From Bog-756 sp963841885 (GTDB taxonomy: Bacteria; Actinomycetota; Acidimicrobiia; Acidimicrobiales; RAAP-2): 64,000 nucleotides of DNA. The number at the start of each line of letters is the position of its first letter. The first letter of the stretch is position 1. Shown one piece after another: positions 19,131 through 27,496 of this stretch. The notes beneath the pieces are model-generated. The model searched no databases. It was not told the DNA's origin and saw only the letters and a program-made list of their open reading frames with translations. The stretch lies in assembly GCA_963841885.1 (NCBI GenBank), contig CAWJEK010000029.1:1-64000 (forward strand), in the 5' to 3' direction. The translations under genes and the position numbers were made by a program.

Positions 19131-20088
19131 CTTCTTCATCATCGGTGCCCCCAAGTCGGGGACGACCGCCCTCCACGCGGCCCTGGAGCGGCATCCCCAG
19201 CTCTACCTGTCGTCCGTGAAGGAGCCGAAGTACTTCCTCTGCGACGGTCCGCCTCCCCAGTACTGCGGTCCGGGTGACGCCCACAGCCGACGCGAATGGG
19301 TGTGGCGCCGGGAGGACTACGAGGCCCTCTTCGAAGGCGCCCCGCCCGGTGCCCTCTGCGGGGAGAGCACCGCCTTCTACCTGGAGGACCCCGAAGCCCA
19401 CCGGAGGATCGCCGCGACGGTGCCGGACGCCCGGCTGATCATGGTGCTGCGTGACCCGGTGGACCGGGCGTACTCCAACTGGGCCCACCTGTGGGCGGAC
19501 GGACTGGAGCCGGAACGGGACTTCCTGACCGCGTGCGCTCTGGAGTCCGAGCGACGCGACGCCGGCTGGGCCCCCATCTGGAGGTACGTGGAAACCGGTC
19601 TGTACGGCAGTCAGATCCGGCACCTGCGGACACTGTTCCCGGCCGGGCAGCTGCACATCATCCGCTACAAGGACCTGGTGGACGAACCCCGGTCCACGCT
19701 CGACGCCGTCTGCCGGTTCCTCGGCGTGGAGGACGGCGTCATCGACGAGGCTCCGCCGAGGAACGTCGGCGGGTACGTGCAACCCACGCTGTACAACCGG
19801 GTCCTCCAACAGGCGTTCCGGACGGGCGCCTCCGTCGGCAGCCACTTCCCGCCGCAGGTCTGGCGCAAGGCGAGCCTGCCGCTGCAGTGGCTCATCCAGC
19901 GGTCGCCGCAGCACCGCCCCGAACTGGCGGAGGAGGATCGTGCCGCCCTGATCGACCGGTTCGCCGCCGACATCGACATCGTCGAGGTCGAGACGGGATG
20001 GGACCTCAGCCAGTGGCGGACCTACCGCGAAGGCGGCACGTACTCGGTGCGCAAGTCGTGGGCGCCGTCGCGCCGACTCGTCTCGTAG
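19117..20088 (+). CDS. PAPS-dependent sulfotransferase
   Basis: 323 residues from ATG 19117 (MALPDFFIIGAPKSGTTAL); a GTG at 19081 would add 12 residues. The 5'-phosphosulfate loop is PKSGTTAL and the 3'-phosphate motif is MVLRDPVDRAYSNWAHLW, with the IIRYKDLVDEP region that follows in this family. It transfers sulfate from PAPS to a hydroxyl or amino group of a glycan, lipid or small molecule. The acceptor is unknown. Cytosolic, no signal peptide. Its 3' end overlaps the convergent gene by 67 bases. Confidence 0.88.
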   Translation: MALPDFFIIGAPKSGTTALHAALERHPQLYLSSVKEPKYFLCDGPPPQYCGPGDAHSRREWVWRREDYEALFEGAPPGALCGESTAFYLEDPEAHRRIAATVPDARLIMVLRDPVDRAYSNWAHLWADGLEPERDFLTACALESERRDAGWAPIWRYVETGLYGSQIRHLRTLFPAGQLHIIRYKDLVDEPRSTLDAVCRFLGVEDGVIDEAPPRNVGGYVQPTLYNRVLQQAFRTGASVGSHFPPQVWRKASLPLQWLIQRSPQHRPELAEEDRAALIDRFAADIDIVEVETGWDLSQWRTYREGGTYSVRKSWAPSRRLVS

Positions 20089-20933
20089 TACAGGCGCATC
20101 CCCCCGTCCGCCAGCTCCACCACCGACGCATACCGGAGGGAGTCCGTGCCGTCCGGACCGGCGCCGATCACCTCCCCCGTCGGGACCAGCCGGTCCGGCG
20201 CCGGACCGACGGCGATCCCCGTGCGCTCCTCGGCGTTCTGCTCCTTGGTGGCCCGGCCGTCGTAGTAGGCGGACCAGCGCCCGTCTCGGTGCACGACGTC
20301 GGCCATCCGGGCGCCCCGCTCGTCCCAACGGCCCGGCGTCCCGGCCAGGACCGTGTCGCCCAGCTCCCAGGTGAGCCCGTCCTCGCTGGTGCCGTAGTCG
20401 GTGTGCATCCGGTCGGTGTCGTCGGGGAGATCCAGCGGATGGCAGCAGAGCCACAGGTGCCACGTCCCGTCGAGGAGTTTGATCACGGGGTCCTTGACGG
20501 CGACCGACCCCGGGTCACCCGGCAGGACCGTGCGGGCGACTCCCGCCGAGAATCCGGACGGGTCCGGGGCGTCCACGGCGTCGACGCGCCAGTGGAAGGT
20601 GTCCGGCGTGGCGCAGCTGACATAGATCCTCCAGGACCCGTCGGGCAGCGCCACGAGAGCCGGCCGCTCGAGTGAGGAGCAGGCGAACTCGTCGCGGTGG
20701 AGGACGTCCACCGTCTCGAACGTCACCCCGTCGTCGGAGCGGGCGATGACGTTGGCGTACCCCCGACCGTCACCGTGGGGCCGGCGGAGGCGGTAGGCCA
20801 ACCAATAGGTCCCGTCGTCGGCCAGCACGGCGCTCGGGCCACCCGCCCAGAACCCCGGACCGTCGCCGGGAGCCGGGACCACGACGGTGGCGTCGTCGGG
20901 TGACGGAACGGGTAGCCCCTCGGGCGCTGGCAT
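20022..20933 (-). CDS. GH43/GH32-like five-bladed beta-propeller protein (putative glycoside hydrolase)
   Basis: 303 residues, intact, no signal peptide; AAGGAG lies 8 bases before the ATG. Repeated blade motifs: AVLADDGTYWLAYRLR, ARSDDGVTFE, PALVALPDGSWRIYVS, KDPVIKLLDGTWHLWLCC, GTSEDGLTWELGD. These resemble GH43-type and similar propellers that act on furanosidic or xylosidic linkages. I cannot place all three catalytic acids with confidence, so enzymatic activity is a suggestion. It converges on and overlaps the sulfotransferase, a possible sugar/sulfate pair. Confidence 0.6.
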   Translation of the reverse strand: MPAPEGLPVPSPDDATVVVPAPGDGPGFWAGGPSAVLADDGTYWLAYRLRRPHGDGRGYANVIARSDDGVTFETVDVLHRDEFACSSLERPALVALPDGSWRIYVSCATPDTFHWRVDAVDAPDPSGFSAGVARTVLPGDPGSVAVKDPVIKLLDGTWHLWLCCHPLDLPDDTDRMHTDYGTSEDGLTWELGDTVLAGTPGRWDERGARMADVVHRDGRWSAYYDGRATKEQNAEERTGIAVGPAPDRLVPTGEVIGAGPDGTDSLRYASVVELADGGMRLYYETSRRDGAHDLRTEYVPPSR

Positions 20934-21116
20934 GTTCGGTGCTCCTTCCGGCGTTGGCGGTCCACCCGCCGAGCAGGAGGTCCTTCCCGGTCAATCTATC
21001 GGTCGGCGACGGCGTCGTGGAAGGCCGGAGCGTCCCGTTCGGACCGTCCGGGGGACCGCGTCGGGCGGTGCGGCGTCCGGTACGCTCGGGACGACGGAGG
21101 GGAGGAGGATGTCGAC

Positions 21117-21494
21117 ATGGCGACCAACAGCCTGTTCCTGAACGCACCGGAGCACCGCACGGTGCCGGCCGGTGACGTCATCTACCGGGAGGGGGACGAG
21201 GGGTCCCACATGTACGGGATCGTGTCGGGCACCGTCGAACTCCGCAAGGGCGCACTGGTGGTGGCCGTGCTGGGAGCTGACGACGTCTTCGGCGAGCGGG
21301 CCCTGATCGACCACCTGCCACGCAACGTGACCGCGGTGGCGGTCGCCGAGACGGTCCTGGCCGACATCGACCGGCGGACGTTCCTCTTCCTGGTCCACGA
21401 GTCTCCGACCTTCGCCCTCGGCATCATGGGTGCCCTGGCGAGCCGCCTGCGGGAGTACGACGAGCGGCTCGGGAGGCTCCAGGAGCCGGCCTGA
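21117..21494 (+). CDS. Cyclic-nucleotide-binding-domain protein (Crp-type sensor without DNA-binding domain)
   Basis: 125 residues. The whole protein is one cNMP-binding beta-barrel: VPAGDVIYREGDEGSHMYGIVSGTVEL, then the phosphate-binding cassette FGERALIDHLPRNVTAVAV, and a C-terminal helix (ALGIMGALASRLREYDERL). There is no helix-turn-helix, so it is not a Crp regulator. It may be a stand-alone sensor acting on a partner. Ribosome site GGGGAGGAGG before the ATG. Confidence 0.82.
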   Translation: MATNSLFLNAPEHRTVPAGDVIYREGDEGSHMYGIVSGTVELRKGALVVAVLGADDVFGERALIDHLPRNVTAVAVAETVLADIDRRTFLFLVHESPTFALGIMGALASRLREYDERLGRLQEPA

Positions 21495-21613
21495 GGGCAG
21501 ATCCCCAGGTCGCGGCCGAATTGCGGGGAACCCTTCCCCATGTTTCCCAGCGGCCCTACGGTGGTAGTGGGGAAGGCGATCGCAACGGGTGACCGCCCGG
21601 GGAGGGGAACACC

Positions 21614-22585
21614 GTGAACATCGACCCGTACATCGTGCTGGGCAGCGCCGTGGTGGGCTTCCTGGTCGGTCTCACCGGGGCCGGCGGTGGGGCTCTGATG
21701 ACCCCCATGCTGATCCTGCTCTTCGGCATCAAACCGTCGACCGCCATCTCGAGCGACCTGGTGGCCGCGGTGTTCATGCGACCGTTCGGCGCCGCCGTCC
21801 ACATCCACAAGAAGACGGTCAACTTCCGACTGGTCGGCTGGATGGTGCTCGGCTCGGTGCCGATGGCGTTCGTGGGCGCCTATCTCCTCCACCTGATGGG
21901 GCACTCCAAGACGTCTCAGGCCAACATCGAGAAGATCCTCGGGGCGGCGCTCCTGGTCGGGGCGGCGGCGATGGTGCTGCGCTACTACCTCGACCGCCGA
22001 TCGGGCCGGGACCGCACGACGATCGTGCACCAGCTCGAGGTACGGCCCTTGCCGACCGTGCTCATCGGGATGGTGGGCGGCGTGATCGTCGGCCTGACCT
22101 CGGTGGGGTCCGGCTCCCTGATGATCGTGTTCCTGCTCTTCCTCTACCCGATGCTGGGTGCCAACCAGCTGGTCGGTACCGACCTCACCCAGGCCGTGCC
22201 GCTCACCCTGGCCGCGGCGTGCGGCGCCCTGATCTTCGGCCACGTGCAGTTCTCGGTGACGACGTCGATCATCATCGGCAGCGTCCCGGCGGTCCTGATC
22301 GGTGCCTTCCTGTCGTCCCGGGCTCCGGACAAGTACATCCGCCCGGCCATCACCTTCGTGATCTTCGCCTCGGGCCTCAAGTACGCCGGCGTGGGCACCA
22401 CCGCGCTCGGCTGGATCCTGTGCGCCACGCTGCTCGGAGCGGCCGTCTTCTACCTGGCCTACGTGCGGCCGTGGAAGGCGGGTGTCGACACGTTGCCGGA
22501 CGACGGGGCGGAGGAGCCGGCGGCTCCGGGTGGGTCCTCGCCGCCGATCATCGGCGCCCGGACGGGTTCCTCCGAACTCGAGTGA
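21614..22585 (+). CDS. TauE/SafE-family anion exporter
   Basis: 323 residues, GTG start 11 bases after GGAGGGG. Eight membrane helices in two halves; the family repeat GxxVGxLxGLTGxGGG/SLMTPML is seen as VVGFLVGLTGAGGGALMTPMLI and again as VGGVIVGLTSVGSGSLMIVFLL. Family members export sulfite, sulfoacetate or similar anions. The 120-bp gap before it holds no clear promoter I would name. The soluble tail is acidic and Pro-rich. Confidence 0.85.
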   Translation: MNIDPYIVLGSAVVGFLVGLTGAGGGALMTPMLILLFGIKPSTAISSDLVAAVFMRPFGAAVHIHKKTVNFRLVGWMVLGSVPMAFVGAYLLHLMGHSKTSQANIEKILGAALLVGAAAMVLRYYLDRRSGRDRTTIVHQLEVRPLPTVLIGMVGGVIVGLTSVGSGSLMIVFLLFLYPMLGANQLVGTDLTQAVPLTLAAACGALIFGHVQFSVTTSIIIGSVPAVLIGAFLSSRAPDKYIRPAITFVIFASGLKYAGVGTTALGWILCATLLGAAVFYLAYVRPWKAGVDTLPDDGAEEPAAPGGSSPPIIGARTGSSELE

Positions 22586-22655
22586 CGCCCGATGCGACCG
22601 TCAGGGCCGGGCCATCGGGCCCACCACCCGGCGGTCGCAGCCGACGATCTGACCC

Positions 22656-23076
22656 TCAGGGGGTCGGCAGGGGTGGCGGCAGCGGGGGAGATGCAGGCGG
22701 CGGGGGCGCGGATTCGATCCGGACCTGCTCGCGGGTCCGGAGGTCCTTCACGAGTCGGTTGGCCAGCTGCCGGGACACGCCGAAGATCTCGCCGATCTCG
22801 CTGACCGTGGCCCCTTCGGCCAGCCGCGGCCGCTACCACGGACGCCCGGATGGCCCGACGGGCCTCCTCGAAGTCAGCCAGGATGGCCGTGAGTTCGCGA
22901 CTGCGCGCCGCCGAGTCGGTGGAACGGACCGACTCCATCAGGGTGGCCCCGGCCTGCAGCCTCTCGATGTCGTCCTGGTTCCACTGGCTCTGGACCCGGA
23001 GCCGCTCGGCCAGCCGTTCGCCAGCCTCGGAATACCGATGGACGTCGGAGATCACTCGCTCGATGGCTTCCTCCAC
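22656..23076 (-). CDS. Small helix-turn-helix protein with helical N-terminal domain (one frameshift)
   Basis: About 139 residues after repair of an indel near 22825. GTG start at 23076. The N-terminal half is helical (VEEAIERVISDVHRYSEAGE...LTAILADFEEARRAIRASVV). The C-terminal half is an HTH (ATVSEIGEIFGVSRQLANRL VKDL), followed by a Pro-rich end. The HTH is like that of small DNA-binding proteins encoded with AAA or helix-bundle partners in Actinobacteria. Function unknown. Confidence 0.6.
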
Positions 23077-23384
23077 CCCCTGAAGAATACGCAGGTCACA
23101 CCCGTATACCGCCGTGGTTTTGCCATACCTGTTGCGGATGAGGGCGCACCACCGGCTGCACGGCCGGCGGCACGACCGGGTGGACGGCCGGCCGGGCGCC
23201 GCTGACGGTCCTCTCGAGATGATGGCCGCCCGGGTCGCCGCCGCCCGGTCATGGACGTCGCGTCGGGTCGAAGTCGGGCTGGTCGCATCGCACGACAGGG
23301 ATCTGTGACCGATCCGCCAGCGCCCGCCCGGCCGGGGCGTCGGGACCGGCATCAGTCACCGGGCTCCGGCTCGTGCCACCGTGC
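23077..23384. other. Non-coding gap, 308 bp
   Basis: I see no convincing gene. On the minus strand just upstream of the HTH gene are two related direct repeats (GGTATGGC and GGTATACGG, about 23100-23125), possibly an autoregulatory site. The remainder is GC-rich without clear structure. Confidence 0.4.
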
Positions 23385-23742
23385 TCAGCATGCGTGACAT
23401 CTCACCGTGAACCACACGGTCTTCCCGTGGGGTAGTTCGACCACGCCCCAGTTGTCAGCCAGTGAATCGACGACCTGGAGTCCCCGGCCACGGTCGTCCC
23501 AAGGTCCATGATCCAGGAGTGCCGGGGGCTGCTTGCTTCCGTCGGACACGGCGCCCCGGACGGTGTTGTCCTGACGCACCAGTTCGACTTCGATCAAGGT
23601 CTCGGCATGGACCACGGCGTTGGTCACCAGCTCGCTGATGATCAATACCGCCGCGGCGACAGTCCTCTCGTCGCAGTCGGCCATCTCCCGACGGACCAGG
23701 GTCCTGGCCGCGCCTGGGCCTTCGCGGGCTGGAACGAAACAT
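23385..23742 (-). CDS. RsbW-like anti-sigma-factor serine kinase (HATPase), one frameshift near the start
   Basis: About 119 residues if one extra T in the run at 23736-23738 is removed, which joins the ATG at 23742 to FVPAREGPGAARTLVRRE. The N box is ISELVTNAVVHA and the G1 box is WDDRGRGLQVVDSLADNWGV, diagnostic of the HATPase fold used by RsbW/SpoIIAB-type proteins. These bind and phosphorylate anti-sigma antagonists in general stress pathways. A SigF/SigB-type promoter sits 28-54 bp upstream. No sigma or antagonist gene is adjacent. If the frameshift is real, a start at 23684 would give a shorter protein. Confidence 0.75.
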
Positions 23743-23769
23743 GAGAACCCGTCTCATCTGGAGTTGTTG

Positions 23770-23796
23770 CTACCCGCGCGGCCACCCTGTTGAAAC
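23770..23796 (-). promoter_or_regulatory. Putative SigF/SigB-type stress promoter of the RsbW-like gene
   Basis: Read on the minus strand: GTTT (23796-23793), 17 bp, GGGTAG (23775-23770). This fits the actinobacterial general-stress consensus GTTT-N14-17-GGGTAT with one mismatch. It would give a leader of about 20 bases. Confidence 0.55.
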
Positions 23797-23920
23797 TTTG
23801 GTGATGCGGCAGTGGGCCCCGCCCGATGTTCAGTTGTGCGGGGACTGCGCCGATAGCGGGTTGCCAGGGCCGCGCCTCAGGCAGGGAGGCCGGCCTTGGC
23901 CCCGAGCGGGACCTCCCCCG

Positions 23921-24469
23921 CTATTCCCTGCCGCGGCGGGTGACGGCGTCCCTCACCTTGTCGGTGACCGCGGCCGCCGCCCCCACGGTCTTCAGGCCGC
24001 CCTCACTCGAGGGACCGTGCGGGTGGGGACGGGTGGGTCCGCTCTCCTCCGAATGCTGGAACTTCTCCCCGAGCTCCGCCCGCTCTTCGACGGATAGGAC
24101 CGCCTCGAGTTCCGGCCAGACCTGCTGCTCCTCGAAGACGATATGGGCGCGGGCCGCCCGGGTGAACTCCGGCATCAGCTCGCCGTACGCCTCCTCGTTG
24201 GGCGCCGCCTTGTCGAGCTGGGCGAGGATCCGCTTCGCCTCGTCCTCCTGTCCGATCCCTCGTTCCGCCAGGGCGTCACCCCCCTCGACGGAGCTGCGGA
24301 CGGCGGGCCAGAACACCATCTCCTCGGCAGCCTCATGGCGGGACTCGGCGATGATCAGCTGTTCCACGAGTGCATCTCGACGGTCGGCGTCGGACGTCGC
24401 ATCCATCTCCTGGAACATGGACTCGACCTCCCTGTGGTCGGCAGCGAGCAGTTCGAAGATGTCAGGCAT
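23921..24469 (-). CDS. Hemerythrin-like HHE-domain protein
   Basis: 182 residues from ATG 24469 (MPDIFELLAADHREVESMF), with GAGGAGAGG just upstream. The four-helix HHE fold is seen: H in AADHREVE, the ESRHEAAEEMVFWP motif, and the RAARAHIVFEEQQVWPELE motif. These His/Glu residues hold a diiron site that binds O2 or nitric oxide. The C-terminal 50 residues are a polar tail. A stress-type promoter precedes it. It is a soluble cytoplasmic protein, likely protecting against oxidative or nitrosative stress. Confidence 0.85.
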   Translation of the reverse strand: MPDIFELLAADHREVESMFQEMDATSDADRRDALVEQLIIAESRHEAAEEMVFWPAVRSSVEGGDALAERGIGQEDEAKRILAQLDKAAPNEEAYGELMPEFTRAARAHIVFEEQQVWPELEAVLSVEERAELGEKFQHSEESGPTRPHPHGPSSEGGLKTVGAAAAVTDKVRDAVTRRGRE

Positions 24470-24529
24470 GAGCCTCTCCTCTGGGCAGGTGGGTGATCCA
24501 TGTGGCCCCGTCGGGCCACGCTCCGCTCG

Positions 24530-24555
24530 ATACCCCACGGGTCTCGACCTCACAC
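24530..24555 (-). promoter_or_regulatory. Putative SigF/SigB-type promoter of the hemerythrin gene
   Basis: Minus strand: GTGT (24555-24552), 16 bp, GGGTAT (24535-24530). The -10 is a perfect match and the -35 has one mismatch. Between it and the gene lies a 7-bp hairpin, GTGGCCC/GGGCCAC at 24502-24519, in the expected 5' leader. Confidence 0.5.
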
Positions 24556-24585
24556 GGGAGAACGGAAGCTCCCGACTCGTGGCGC

Positions 24586-24619
24586 GAAACGACCCTCCGG
24601 ATCACCGGAGGGTCGTTTC
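24586..24619 (-). terminator. Terminator hairpin downstream of tmRNA
   Basis: A perfect 15-bp stem (GAAACGACCCTCCGG, 24586-24600; partner 24605-24619) with a 4-base loop, symmetrical in both directions. It lies 48 bp past the tmRNA 3' end and upstream of the hemerythrin promoter, as expected for the end of the ssrA transcript. Confidence 0.8.
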
Positions 24620-24666
24620 CGACCCGGTGAGGCACCAGGTCGCGTGTCCGACGTGTCGGACGGTTG

Positions 24667-25014
24667 TGGAGGTGGCGGGAATCGAACCCGCGTCCTCCGG
24701 CTTCTCAATAGGTCTTCTCCGAGCGCAGCCGGTGGTGGATTGTCGGGACCCGTTCCGCTACCGGCGGCAGTGCGGTTCCGTATCCGACTGAATTGTCCCT
24801 GACGGCCCGTCGGCGCAGCTGTTCAGGTGAGCCCCACTAGATGGCGCCCTGTTCTGACCCGTGGGGCTTAGACCAGGAGGACGTCGCAGTTTCTAGGCTG
24901 CGAGCGCGAGCTGAGGCTCGGCGTTTGTTTTTGGTTCCGGCTCTTTAACGTGGCTCCGGAGACCACGGCTCGCTTCTCCTACATCGACGACCGGAGTCGA
25001 AGCCTGTCACCCCC
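24667..25014 (-). ncRNA. ssrA: Transfer-messenger RNA (tmRNA)
   Basis: About 348 nt. The 5' end GGGGGTGACAGGCTTCGAC and the 3' T-arm (GCGGG-TTCGATT-CCCGC) with CACCTCC form the tRNA-like acceptor; the CCA is not encoded (CAA follows). The mRNA-like segment ends in a short frame reading AEPQLALAA then TAG (24922-24893), the typical ALAA-type degradation tag. Whether the resume codon is the GCC at 24922 or lies slightly upstream is not certain. tmRNA rescues stalled ribosomes and tags the nascent chain for proteolysis. smpB lies upstream on the same strand. Confidence 0.95.
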
Positions 25015-25130
25015 TCGGGGTACTCCTCGCACCGCACGACCTGTGCGGGCAGGGATCCAGCGTACCGCCCGGGCGCCCGACCGGGACCGTCGACCGCCCG
25101 GCGACTCCGACCCGGTGGCGTCCGGCCCGA

Positions 25131-25667
25131 TCAGACCCGGCTCTTGGCGGCGGTCCGCGCCTCGCGGGCGGCGTCCCGGCCGGCGTCGCGGGCGGCGATG
25201 GCGTGGCGCTTGTCGTACTGGCGCCGGCCCCGGGCGAGGGCGAGTTCGACCTTGGCCCGGCCGTCCTTGAAGTAGATCGACAGCGGGACCATGGTGAGCG
25301 AGTTCTGCTTGGACTTGCCCATCCACTCGTCGATCTGGCGACGGTGGACCAGCAACTTGCGCCGCCGGTCGGGGTCGTGGGCCCCGAATCCGTTGGCCTG
25401 GGCGTAGGGGGGCACGTGGACCCCGAACAGCCACAGCTCGCCGTCGTCGATGCGGGCGTACGAGTCCTGGAGGGCGATCCTCCCCTCGCGCAGCGACTTC
25501 ACCTCGGAGCCCTGGAGCACGATGCCGCACTCGAGTGTGTCGACGATCTCGTAGTCGTGCCGGGCGCGGCGGTTCGACGCCACCAGCCGGTTGCGCTCCC
25601 GGGCGGGATCCTTGCCGCCCTTGCCGCCCGAACCGGCGGCCGGCTGCTTCTTCTTGGCTGCGGCCAC
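25131..25667 (-). CDS. smpB: SsrA-binding protein SmpB
   Basis: 178 residues from the GTG at 25667. A Lys/Gly-rich N-terminal extension (about 25 residues), then the OB-fold: NRRARHDYEIVDTLECGIVL, GSEVKSLREGRIALQDSYARI, the FKDGRAKVELALARGRRQYDKR end and a basic tail. It binds tmRNA and places it in the empty A site of stalled ribosomes. The ssrA gene starts 117 bp downstream on the same strand, an arrangement that allows matched dosage. Confidence 0.95.
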   Translation of the reverse strand: MAAAKKKQPAAGSGGKGGKDPARERNRLVASNRRARHDYEIVDTLECGIVLQGSEVKSLREGRIALQDSYARIDDGELWLFGVHVPPYAQANGFGAHDPDRRRKLLVHRRQIDEWMGKSKQNSLTMVPLSIYFKDGRAKVELALARGRRQYDKRHAIAARDAGRDAAREARTAAKSRV

Positions 25668-25721
25668 GTCGAACGACGGTAGTCGCCCGGCGCCGGACCG
25701 GTGTCCTCTAGCGTGAGGGCG

Positions 25722-26129
25722 ATGCTCTCGATGCCACGCGCCGTCCACGACCAGATGGTGGCCCACTGCCTGGTCGGGCTGCCCGACGAGGCGTGTGGGC
25801 TCCTCGGCGGCGACCCCGCCGAGGGGCGGGCCACCACGTGCTACCCGACGCGGAACCTGGCCGCCTCGGCCAAGCTCTACACGGTCGACCCGAAGGACCA
25901 CCTGCGGGCTGATCGCGACGCCGAGGCGGCAGGGGGGTCGATCATCGGGGTGTTCCACTCCCACACCCACACCGACGCCTATCCCTCACCTACGGACGTG
26001 GCCCAGGCCCCGGACCCGGAATGGCACTACGTCCTGGTGTCCCTCCGGGACACCGAACCCGTCGTCCGCAGCTACCGGATCGTCGACGGCGACATCGAGG
26101 AGGAACCGGTCCGGGTGGTGGGCAGGTAG
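25722..26129 (+). CDS. mec: JAMM/Mov34 metallopeptidase Mec (CysO-cysteine hydrolase)
   Basis: 135 residues from ATG 25722. The JAMM zinc site is complete: the Glu in DEACGLLGGD, then HSHTHTDAYPSPTD (HxH, Ser and Asp). In Mycobacterium tuberculosis the equivalent gene lies just before cysO and cysM, and the enzyme releases cysteine from the C-terminus of the sulfur carrier CysO. The same gene order here makes that role likely. It diverges from smpB with 54 bp between the starts. Confidence 0.9.
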   Translation: MLSMPRAVHDQMVAHCLVGLPDEACGLLGGDPAEGRATTCYPTRNLAASAKLYTVDPKDHLRADRDAEAAGGSIIGVFHSHTHTDAYPSPTDVAQAPDPEWHYVLVSLRDTEPVVRSYRIVDGDIEEEPVRVVGR

Positions 26130-26246
26130 AATCCCAAGCGGAATGGTCATGATTCGAGGCTCCGGTGGCCCGCCGTCGGGCGTCCGCCGGTCGACCGTCC
26201 GCACCACAGAGCCCCGTCAGGGGCGCCGCAACCCAAAGGAGCCCAC

Positions 26247-26552
26247 GTGCCCGTCCAAGTGAACCTCCCGACCGTGCTGCGGCCCCATGCCGGGGGCGAG
26301 CGCACCGTGGCCGTCGATGGCTCGACCGTGGGCGAGGCCCTGACCGCCCTGGTGACGCAGTATCCGGGTATGTCCGGCCAGGTCATCGACGACAGCGGGT
26401 CGCTGCACAAGTTCGTCAACGTCTACCTCAACGACGACGACGTGCGGTACCTGTCGGGCGTGGACACGCCGGTGGGGGAGACCGACGAGCTGTCCATCCT
26501 GCCGGCGGTGGCGGGTGGAGCGTTCGGACCCGGGACCCGCCGGCTCCGATGA
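26247..26552 (+). CDS. cysO: Sulfur-carrier protein CysO (MoaD/ThiS fold) with a C-terminal extension
   Basis: 101 residues, GTG start 7 bases after AAAGGAG. The N-terminal VNLPTVLRPHAGGERTV and C-terminal LHKFVNVYLNDDDVRYLSG...LSILPAVAGG match the actinobacterial CysO pattern. In that family the protein ends at the GG, whose carboxylate carries the thiocarboxylate sulfur. Here ten more residues follow (AFGPGTRRLR) and the stop overlaps the cysM start. Either Mec or another protease must trim it, or an indel has hidden the natural stop. It supplies sulfide for cysteine synthesis from O-phosphoserine. Confidence 0.9.
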   Translation: MPVQVNLPTVLRPHAGGERTVAVDGSTVGEALTALVTQYPGMSGQVIDDSGSLHKFVNVYLNDDDVRYLSGVDTPVGETDELSILPAVAGGAFGPGTRRLR

Positions 26553-27496
26553 CCGTCTACGGCTCCGTCCTGGACCTCATCGGGAACACGCCGCTCGTCG
26601 ACATCTCGCCGCTGAGCCCGAATCCGGACGTCCGGATCCTGATGAAGCTCGAGGGTCAGAACCCGGGGGGTTCGGTCAAGGACCGGATCGCGTTGGCCAT
26701 GGTGGAGGCGGCCGAGGCGGACGGGACCCTGACCCCGGGCGGCACGCTCATCGAGCCCTCCTCCGGCAACACCGGCATCGGCCTCGCCATGGTCTGCCGG
26801 ATCAAGGGCTACCGGCTCAAGGTGGTGCTGGCCACCAACGTGTCCATCGAACGTCGTCAGCTCCTGGAGTCCTGGGGAGCGGAGATCATCGACTCACCCG
26901 GGGCCGAGGGGTCGAACGGCGCCGTGCGGAGGGCCCGGGCCCTGGCGTCGGAGCATCCCGAGTGGACGTTCCTCTACCAGTACGCCGAACCCGGCGAACC
27001 CGCGTGCCCACTACGAGGGCACCGGACCCGAGATCTGGAAGGACTGTCCCGAGGTCACCCACTTCGTGGCCGGACTCGGCACGTCGGGAACGCTCCTCGG
27101 GGTGGGTCGGTACCTGAAGGAGCAGAATCCCGACATCAAGGTGCTGGCCATCGAACCCCCGGCCGGCGAGTTGGTCGACGGCCTGCGCAACCTGGACGAC
27201 GGCTACATCCCCCCGATCTTCCTCGACAACGACGGGGCCGGGCTGCTCGACGGCAAACGCATCGTGCGCCCCGCGAATCGATCGAGTGGACGCGGCGCCT
27301 GACCGACGTCGGCATCTTCGCCGGCCTCTCGTCCGGGGCCATCCTGGCCGGTGCGGTCAAGACGGCGGCCACCTTGGAGTCGGGTGTCATCGTGACGGTG
27401 TGCTGCGACGCGGGATGGAAGTATCTCTCGACCGGCGCCTGGATCGACGACCTCGACACCGTCGAGGCCCGGGCCAAGGAGATCACCTACTTCTAG
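26549..27496 (+). CDS. cysM: CysO-dependent cysteine synthase CysM (two frameshifts)
   Basis: About 316 residues after repair near 26997 (one extra base) and 27275 (one missing C). PLP lysine in NPGGSVKDRIALAM, EPSSGNTGIGLAM loop, GLGTSGTLLGVGRYL phosphate cradle, and the IFAGLSSGAILAGAV end. It makes CysO-cysteine from O-phosphoserine and CysO thiocarboxylate. ATG overlaps cysO stop, so synthesis is coupled. Its TAG and the stop of the convergent gene share one CTAG palindrome (27493-27496). Confidence 0.9.
   Translation: MTVYGSVLDLIGNTPLVDISPLSPNPDVRILMKLEGQNPGGSVKDRIALAMVEAAEADGTLTPGGTLIEPSSGNTGIGLAMVCRIKGYRLKVVLATNVSIERRQLLESWGAEIIDSPGAEGSNGAVRRARALASEHPEWTFLYQYAEPGEPACPLRGHRTRDLEGLSRGHPLRGRTRHVGNAPRGGSVPEGAESRHQGAGHRTPGRRVGRRPAQPGRRLHPPDLPRQRRGRAARRQTHRAPRESIEWTRRLTDVGIFAGLSSGAILAGAVKTAATLESGVIVTVCCDAGWKYLSTGAWIDDLDTVEARAKEITYF

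Noticed and set aside
24661..24710. A tRNA gene, because of the GGTTCGATTCCC arm
   Set aside because: The arm belongs to the tRNA-like 3' end of tmRNA, whose 5' partner lies at 25014.
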